A DNA stretch of 64,000 nucleotides from contig OU015654.1 of the NCBI GenBank assembly GCA_907165275.2, forward strand, positions 14,463,501 to 14,527,500, in the 5' to 3' direction. The position numbers and the translations under genes are program-made. Positions 57,380 through 64,000 of this stretch are shown piece after piece; the first letter of the stretch is position 1; every line of letters begins with the position of its first letter. Below the pieces are notes generated by a model, which saw only the letters and a program-made list of their open reading frames with translations, was not told the DNA's origin and did not search any database. Source of the stretch: Zygaena filipendulae. Its lineage: Eukaryota > Arthropoda > Insecta > Lepidoptera > Zygaenidae.

Positions 57380-59076
57380 ACACGCGGCGCACAGTCGGCG
57401 AGCCGCGGCACCGCTCGGCAAACACGGGTTTTTAGACACAAAGTTACTCAATATTAGAACAAGAGGCGAGCAAACAATGGGTTCCCGGTAGGCCCTCGCT
57501 TGATGGAAGCCGGCTGCCGGCGCGAGTCTCACCGAGCAGCCACTGCCGTCTCGTCGTCAAACATTAATACTCTATTGAATACATTACACGAGTAAGATAC
57601 TGTTTTTTCTAAGAAGTCTCATGGCTCGTTTTGTGTTCTGCAGAGGGCGATAAAGCTGAGCAAAAAGTCGTGTATCATTCCGCAAACAGGGGCAACGACG
57701 AAATCCCGTCCGAACAGAGTAGCTCGGCTCCCCGTTAAGGGGCAGGTCAGCCGGATCGCGTCGATGCGCTGATGGAACATTTAGGGACGTTTGGAATACG
57801 AAGTCATTGTCTTTTTTGCACGTCCAGCCCGCGCCCGCGGAATACCAACGAGGTGCGCCGGCGCAGCGGAATGCGCGGCCCGCCCCGCCCCGCCGCGCCG
57901 CCCGCACCCCTCGCCCGCCTCACTGGGCCGATTGGGAGCCACGAAGCCACCACGTTTCTTAGTTCGATGCTAACATATGCCATGTTCAACTAGCTTAATG
58001 TACACTTTCCTAAGTTCGGTGAATAATAAAAAGGAATTGACGGTATACAGGCCAACAGGCTGTAAGGATAAACAAGGGACGTCACGGGGCCGTGCAGGAA
58101 GGGCTGCTGATAAGGTTAGTTGAACTTGTAACTAAATTGTTGTAACTTTTACTCTTGTTACCAGCCACCCAAACAACACTAGGTTAGATTAGTAGTTAGA
58201 CTAATATTTTAAAATCTGTGCCATCATAAATCTTTGAGTAAAAGCAATAAGTAGTAATATGGCACAGTAGCGAAGGGTGAAATATTGGAGGATGTATCTT
58301 CAGTCCACTTTTATTATACGTGTAAGCACTGAGGTAGGTACCTATTGAAACTGTCTTGCAACGCAAGTATATCTAATGCAAATTTACATTAAATGGTACT
58401 TCATTTTTACATATTAACTACTTATCTACTTACCGGAGGAATACCTAATTATAACGTACGTCTGCGTACTAACTTCTTTCACTATCACTACAAACAAAAC
58501 AAATAAACAACTCCAACTACAATACAATACTAATCACTATTATATACCAAGAAATAAAATTTAATAGGTGAAAGTAACTAATAAATTTAAATATAAATTT
58601 AAGCATTCATGCAATGATGGTGAATAATGCAGGTGCATTATGCAATTACCTATGCCAAATTGTCTGTAAAGTGTCAACAGTCAAAACAAACGTGTGGACG
58701 CGGGACGGCAGGGTGTACGCCCGACGAGAGGAACACCAACCGGCTCACCGCATCCGAAGCGAGAGCGACATAGAAGATATTTTTAGTATTAGTAGTTAGC
58801 GGTCTCCAATTTTGATATTTGTCTAATTAATTTCACTATAAACTACGTTTTTATATGGTAATTACTGCTACAACTTTTCATCCTAATTAATTTATATTAC
58901 GCAACTCTTTTAGTTTTGACTCTCTTGTTTTCCTGCCGTGTGATGTTTAAACTGTGTACTTAGCGTGATTTTACTAAAATAGCTCGTACCTCGAACGGTT
59001 CACATCCACCATTTTATTTGAATACTATCTATATTTGCATTATTTTTATAATCTTTGTTGCAAGTTTATTTATTCA
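57380..59076. other. Intergenic span
   Basis: A GC-rich patch at 57820-57950 has overlapping frames without domains. The rest is AT-rich and nothing else is recognised. Confidence 0.3.
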
Positions 59077-59395
59077 TATAGCTGTGCCCCGCGGTTTCAC
59101 CCGCGTTAATTTCAGACATCCCGCGCGAGTTCGGGCACAAAAAGTACCCTACTTATATCTTTCTCTGTATGCAAAAGGAGATAGCGCTGTAATATTTGAG
59201 CTCCGTCCCAAAATCGTGTGTGTGTACGTGTATCTATATTCTATACAAAATTTTACGATATTTTATATTGCCTAAATTACTCCTTGTAAAATCAGCTATC
59301 TGCTAGTGAAAGTCCCGTTAAAATCGGTCCAGTGGTTTCAGAGATAAGCCGGAACAAACAGACAGACAAAAAAAAAAACTCCTGTGAATATACCT
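59077..59395 (-). mobile_element. Helitron-like element, composite
   Basis: Begins with TAGCTGTGCCCCGCGG and GTTTCACCCGCGTTAATTTC, with the leading C of CTAG mutated. A second module (TAAATTACTCCTTGTAAAATC, AAAATCGGTCCAGTGGTTTC, GACAGACA) follows at 59272-59370. Confidence 0.6.
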
Positions 59396-59509
59396 ACATA
59401 TAATTACATATGTATAATAGTTATTATGTACCTACGTTTATTATGTAATAAAAAATAAAAAAACCCAGTTGGATATGTGCGTGTAGACTGTCACTGTGTG
59501 ACTGACATC

Positions 59510-59785
59510 TGTATAATTATATTTGTAAATCTACGGTCCTGGCTGAAAATCAGTGCTAGGAGTGCCCGCGCCCGCACTCATAGCAATATGCTGAGACAGT
59601 GACCGTTTTGGTCATGGGGACGCACCACACAAGCACCTCTGTCATCTATTCTCATAATTTTATCATAATGTATTTTAAATATTTTATTATATCTTGTTCT
59701 AATGTAAGTATATAAACTAACTGTAATTGTGTTGTGTCTCTATTTCCAAATAAATGCCTTTTCTTTCTTTCTTTCTTTCTTTCTA
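59510..59785 (+). mobile_element. LINE 3' tail with AATAAA and (TTTC)n
   Basis: AT-rich sequence ends CCAAATAAATGCC and then (TTTC)n at about 59762-59785. GGTCATGGGGACGCACCACAC upstream looks like part of the same element. 5'-truncated, no coding remnant. Confidence 0.4.
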
Positions 59786-60317
59786 TTGAAGGAGGGTGTA
59801 CACTGTACAGTATTCGATATTAAAATAATTTAATGTAACGTAATAAATATTATTCATAAAAAGTTGCCAACGCGCTCATGTATCATACTCTAAAGGTCAT
59901 TCAATAATTTCCTTTGTATTACCGCTGACGCATCGACCCATGTTTTAATAAAGATTTTCTCTGTGACTTATCAGTATCTTTATTTTCCATTTTTTCTCGC
60001 TACGTTTAAGCATGAACTGTCAAAAGCATGAATAAATCCCTCGTTTTAAATTACATCCTGTAATTACACTCTACAAGTTCAGACCTAATAAACAGAATTC
60101 GAAACTGCACCTTTTTGTGTGCAGCCGAGTGCAGAGTGCACACACACATCGCGGGAGTCGAGCTGATGTGAGCCGAGACCGCAGAATGCCAGCGACACGC
60201 TGACAATGCGCTGATTTCTTTATCGTTAGTTGAATGATGATCCTCGTGTGAATTTTTGTGTTTATTACTATAGGTAGGTAATGTTTAGTTTAAGACTGTA
60301 GGTATATTCTCTAAAAA

Positions 60318-60420
60318 TCCTAACTATAAATGCGAATGTGTTGTTTGTTCATTTGTTACGCTTCCATGCATTTACTCAACCGATCATCCTGAAATTTTGC
60401 ATAGACGAGGGGCCTTAACA
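60318..60420 (+). mobile_element. Helitron-like 5' fragment
   Basis: TCCTAACTATAAATGCGAATG then TTTACTCAACCGATCATCCTG and AAATTTTGCATAGACG. The 3' part is absent. Confidence 0.5.
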
Positions 60421-61329
60421 TGGAGTCATGCAGCATGAAGGATACGGCACTGAGTGTTTGTGTTCCGTCGGCAGCGGCCAGCGCGCTGCCTGGCTGCGGT
60501 CACGGGCCACTGGCACTCAAACTTCGCGGCACCTTGGTGAAATACGTTTAAGATTAATTATTATATTAGGTACTTACAGTCCACTGCAATTCACGATCGT
60601 TTGCAATAAAGTTTGTCTTAGTTGCAAGATACTCGTATATAACACCGTGAATGACAAAGAGCAGTCAATATAAAGTGACGATTGTAGAATTCAGGTAGCG
60701 TTTGAGCCATCGATAGTAAAAATAATATTAAGCATAGATAATAAATCATTGCCACAAAATTATGTTTCGATTAATGGCAGATCGTCTCATGCAAGTTCGA
60801 CCTATGAAACGCAGTAGGGTCACTTTAAGTGTGGCCACCGACCTGCACCTGTTTTCCTGCCAGGATCAGGGTAGTTGCGGCATATTTACTAAAAGCTTGG
60901 AGTGTTCCTACTCGGCGCTCAGCGTCCAGACCATAGACCCTAACTTAATACAAGAAACTTAAGCCCAATTGAGCTTAATTTTGTTGTATCTGATCACTCA
61001 GCAACTGTTGGTTTGAGGTAACTGGCCACTTCTACGCTCGGAGCAATGTACTTGGGTATAATATTCTATCAGTGAAAGTTTGAGCGCCGCCGGCCGCGGC
61101 CCAGACGCGAGACGCGGCGAGTGCACGTCGCCTCATCAGGCATTCCGCGCTCGTCCATATAATATTTATGTCACTCAGCCGAGGTTTTTTTCGAGTCGCC
61201 TGCTCTGTACGCTGGCTCAGCACACCGGTTATAGTGGTTACGGGTACCTATGCATGTATTTTATGACCCATACTGTACAACAACGCAAGTAACATACCAT
61301 TAGTAGCGATATTTACGAATCCTAACTAG
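60421..61329. other. Intergenic span
   Basis: A 66-aa ATG frame (60762-60962) and a GC-rich patch near 61080-61130 are present. Neither resembles a known protein or repeat. Confidence 0.3.
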
Positions 61330-61552
61330 GTATCTTTAATATTATGTAAGTATATTATTATAAATGCCAACTTGAGTTTATTTTTTTGTTTGTCACAGTT
61401 TTACGTCTTAATTACCCAACTGATCGATATGAAATTTTGCATTTACGTCTTCACGGGTAGGTACAGGAAAGAAAATAGGGTAGACACTTTTAATCTCGAA
61501 ATTCCCGCGGAAATGCCAAATTAACGCGAGTCGAACCGCAGAAAACAGCTAG
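61330..61552 (+). mobile_element. Helitron-like element
   Basis: Plus-strand copy with TTATTATAAATGCC, ACCCAACTGATCGATATG, AAATTCCCGCGGAAATGCC and ACAGCTAG ending at 61552. The base after the end is G rather than T. Confidence 0.6.
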
Positions 61553-63219
61553 GCACTGTTGTATATTATTTAGAATATTAAGTATACATAATAATAGGTA
61601 AATCAAAATGAATCAAAGCATGCTTGGTTTTGTATACCAATTTCTTTTAAAATTCTTTTGCACTTACCTATACCTAATACGATTTTATCATGAAATAAAT
61701 CTAAACGGTCACCATCAATCCCAATGATCTATAAAACATAAGTTATCTCATAAAATAATAATATTTATGTGTATAACGCAGCTCGCAGGGTGCACACTTC
61801 ACCGAGGCTTGCCTACTATATTTTCAGATTTTTATTAGGCTTTACCTATTAGCACTTACAATTAATTTTATGAGCAATTCGTGGTCGGCCATTTTGCTGG
61901 TTGTAATTATTTAATAATAAAATATTTCCTGGATCCCGTCGTTGGTGGCTGCCTGCAGGCCTGCACTGGACCTTAATATAATGATATGAGAGAGAGAGTG
62001 TGTGCGTATGAGAGAGTGTGCCCTTATTTCTCCTTCACCATCATCATCACGGCTCATTGGCATTAATTACTCCATGTGTAGGTATATTCAATGACCCTTT
62101 TTCTTTCAACTTTTCACTTGCAGAATAAATGTTGTTTTCTCAGATTTTCTGAAAACAATTTCTCCTACTTATATTATATTTGGATATCCTTAAATAACCT
62201 TTGCTTACAAGAACATAGTGTAGCAATCACACTATTATATTAGATTTTGGATTCATTCACCATTGACAGATCTTACTATAGGATGTGCGGAAATATGTTA
62301 GGTAGGTAGGTATACCTATAGTAAGTACTTACCTAGTAGGTAGGTAGGTGCGTAGGATTAATCAAGGCATGGAAAATTTCAGTGTTTTTATTTATTACGT
62401 AATACAATGCAAAATGATGGTAAAGTCTTGCCAGCTGAAAAAAAACATATGTACTTACCTACTTACTACATGCAGCTTGGCTGGGATTGTAGTTCAGCTT
62501 AGATCGGTGCTTGTAATAATGATCATTCATTACAATTAATGACGATAACATATTAGATAATTATTAACATATTAGTAGATAATTCATTTATCTGGATGAA
62601 AGTATCCTACGTCTTATAACTTGCTTCCCAAAATAGGCGATTATTGAGACTTCGCCTGCAAAACATTCGTGGCTCCGTCGGGACTCTTTGTTCAAAAAAC
62701 ATCCTGTATTAGGCACTAAACGACTATGTAGATTCCTCCACAATCAAATTAATCTTTTCCTCTTCATATTATTGGTATAAATATAAGTATCTATGTATTT
62801 TTGTTTGTCCTTTCGCATAATTGGTTGTCTGGAAGAGATCGCAACTATGCGATGAGACCGCCATTTGCTTTCTCCTTTTTCTTTAGGTACTGTAACATTG
62901 TTATTTTATGTGCAATAAAGGATTAAATAATATAATCAATATAATAATATCTACCTACCTACTACTAAAACTACTCTTTCATAATATTATAACTAGTAGC
63001 ATGGATGACTCTACAATTCATAGATACGCGTAGTGTTCATTTGATGGGTTGTAAATGATGTTGAAGATAATCACAAGTCAGTCAGCTGTCAATTGATGAA
63101 GACAGAGATCCTAATGTTGTCGCAGGCGTAAGCTAAAGTATGTGTTGGATTATAGGGGAATTTTGCTCCATCCGTGTGACTACCCCTCGGGTGATACAGC
63201 GTGATGCCGACCCTGCCAT
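61553..63219. other. AT-rich intergenic span
   Basis: No gene recognised. A GA/GT microsatellite (61987-62020) and an imperfect GTAG palindrome array (62300-62352) are the only marked features. Confidence 0.35.
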
Positions 63220-63545
63220 ATAGGGAGCCTGACGGAGCGACCGAGGCGCGCGCTGCTGTCCCGAGTGCGGCGATGACATCACTCGGCCGGGCACAGCGCG
63301 CGGCCCGCCCCGCCCCGCGCGCACCCCCGCGCTCGCCCCCGCCGGCCAGCTCGCGCCGCACAGCGCAATGAGCTTCACTACCGAGTGCCATTGTTTTTCG
63401 TGCAGCACGTTTTTTTCCTCCGCGTCTGCGGCCAATGGCGAGCGAGGGACGCGCCCATTGGCGGAGCGCGCGGCGCGGGGCGCGGGCGCGGCGGCAGGGG
63501 CGGGGCGGGGCGCGCGAATCTTCGCGCCTTTTCGCAAACTTCCCG
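63220..63545. promoter_or_regulatory. Promoter-like CpG island
   Basis: Dense CpG block with oppositely oriented CCAAT boxes (CCAAT at 63432-63436, ATTGG at 63457-63461), a double GC box GGGGCGGGGCGGGG (63497-63510) and an E2F-like TTCGCGCC (63521-63528). This cluster is typical of TATA-less promoters. No gene starts convincingly beside it within the window; a transcript may run out of the right edge or be non-coding. The overlapping 153-aa and 100-aa frames on the minus strand are GC-driven. Confidence 0.35.
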
Positions 63546-63825
63546 GTGTTCCCGCGTTTTTAGCGTTCCCGATTAGAAACTGGCAGGTTGACATACTTAT
63601 ATTGGTTCTTAGATAAATTTATACACGTCTCGATATAACATTCTAAACAAAACAATGCACAGTAAACGACAGCAAGTTCATGCAACGTGATACAACATGT
63701 ACTCAGAATATCTTCGAAATTCTATGATATTCTTCTGTAGAGACAAAAAATACCTTCCTATCTGTCTTTTGTTAATTATAAAACCCGGTATAGTCGTAGA
63801 CAATACGGCTATGGAAGCTGTTCCT

Positions 63826-63978
63826 CAAGTTCCCGTTTCCCGCGGGAATCGCTGGATAAAAAGTACCTTTTATCATTTTCTGTACCTTTTGCAATTACCT
63901 GGTATTATTTTATGATGATGGGTTCAGTAGTTAAGGCGTGTGAACGTAACAAACAAACTCACATTCACATTTATAATA
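63826..63978 (-). mobile_element. Helitron-like element, 3' end decayed
   Basis: TTCCCGTTTCCCGCGGGAATC, AAAAAGTACCTTTTATC, GTTAAGGCGTGTGAACG and a CATTTATAATATCA end. Confidence 0.55.
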
Positions 63979-63981
63979 TCA

Positions 63982-64000
63982 CTAGCTGTGCCCCGCAGTT
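63982..64000 (-). mobile_element. Helitron-like element, cut by window edge
   Basis: CTAGCTGTGCCCCGCAGTT is the first 19 bases of another copy, directly after the previous one in the same orientation. Confidence 0.6.

Noticed and set aside
57016..57435. 139-aa frame with a long Ala-Gly run, and antisense Ala-Pro and Arg-Ala frames
   Set aside because: Produced by the GCGGGC minisatellite; all phases are open across it.

Overview
This window looks like a piece of a lepidopteran (moth or butterfly) nuclear genome. The background is AT-rich and packed with small non-autonomous transposons. The commonest is a Helitron-like family whose 3' end reads CCGCGGGTGAAACCGCGG, a short spacer, then CAGCTAGT; this fits what I remember of the lepidopteran Lep1 family. 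Other support comes from tRNA-derived SINEs, LINE tails made of AATAAA plus a simple repeat, and an intronless POU gene that closely matches Bombyx POU-M1 and Drosophila vvl from memory. There is no bacterial-style operon, phage or CRISPR array.

The only confident host gene is the POU-homeodomain transcription factor vvl (drifter, POU-M1/SGF-3), a complete single-exon gene on the minus strand at 24819-25934. Its 5' side (about 25935-26420) is a CpG-rich block. On its 3' side lie a candidate poly(A) signal near 23791 and a very strong all-GC hairpin at 23657-23729. The rest is a large gene desert with isolated GC-rich, apparently single-copy patches (about 14940-15130, 21420-21700, 34195-34390, 35930-36700, 41690-42260, 46430-46640, 53410-54400). 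These are plausible regulatory DNA for vvl, but that is inference. A separate promoter-like CpG island with paired CCAAT boxes and GC boxes sits at 63220-63545.

The second real protein is an uninterrupted 361-aa mariner-type transposase with a DD41D catalytic triad (37051-38136, minus). It lies in a complete 1305-bp element with terminal inverted repeats and TA target duplications (36944-38248).

Mobile-element architecture by region: 3278-3740 holds a SINE split by a Helitron-like insertion. 27600-30794 is a three-level nest: a Helitron remnant split by a 3.0-kb hAT-type element with an 8-bp target duplication, which itself holds a 1.26-kb unclassified element (ends AACCGACTTCC). Two more copies of that element form a very large inverted repeat at 50151-53296, with arms of about 1.25 kb and a 620-bp spacer. 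38802-39061 is a TA-type MITE, 42670-43116 holds two foldback elements, 55587-55745 is a long foldback, and 55960-56111 is a Harbinger-type MITE. A 7-bp minisatellite of about 27 units lies at 44946-45139.

I found no gene network beyond vvl. The most unusual signals are the giant inverted repeat, the nested transposon stack, the intact DD41D element and several long hairpins. All repeat boundaries were read by eye, with no alignment or database search.
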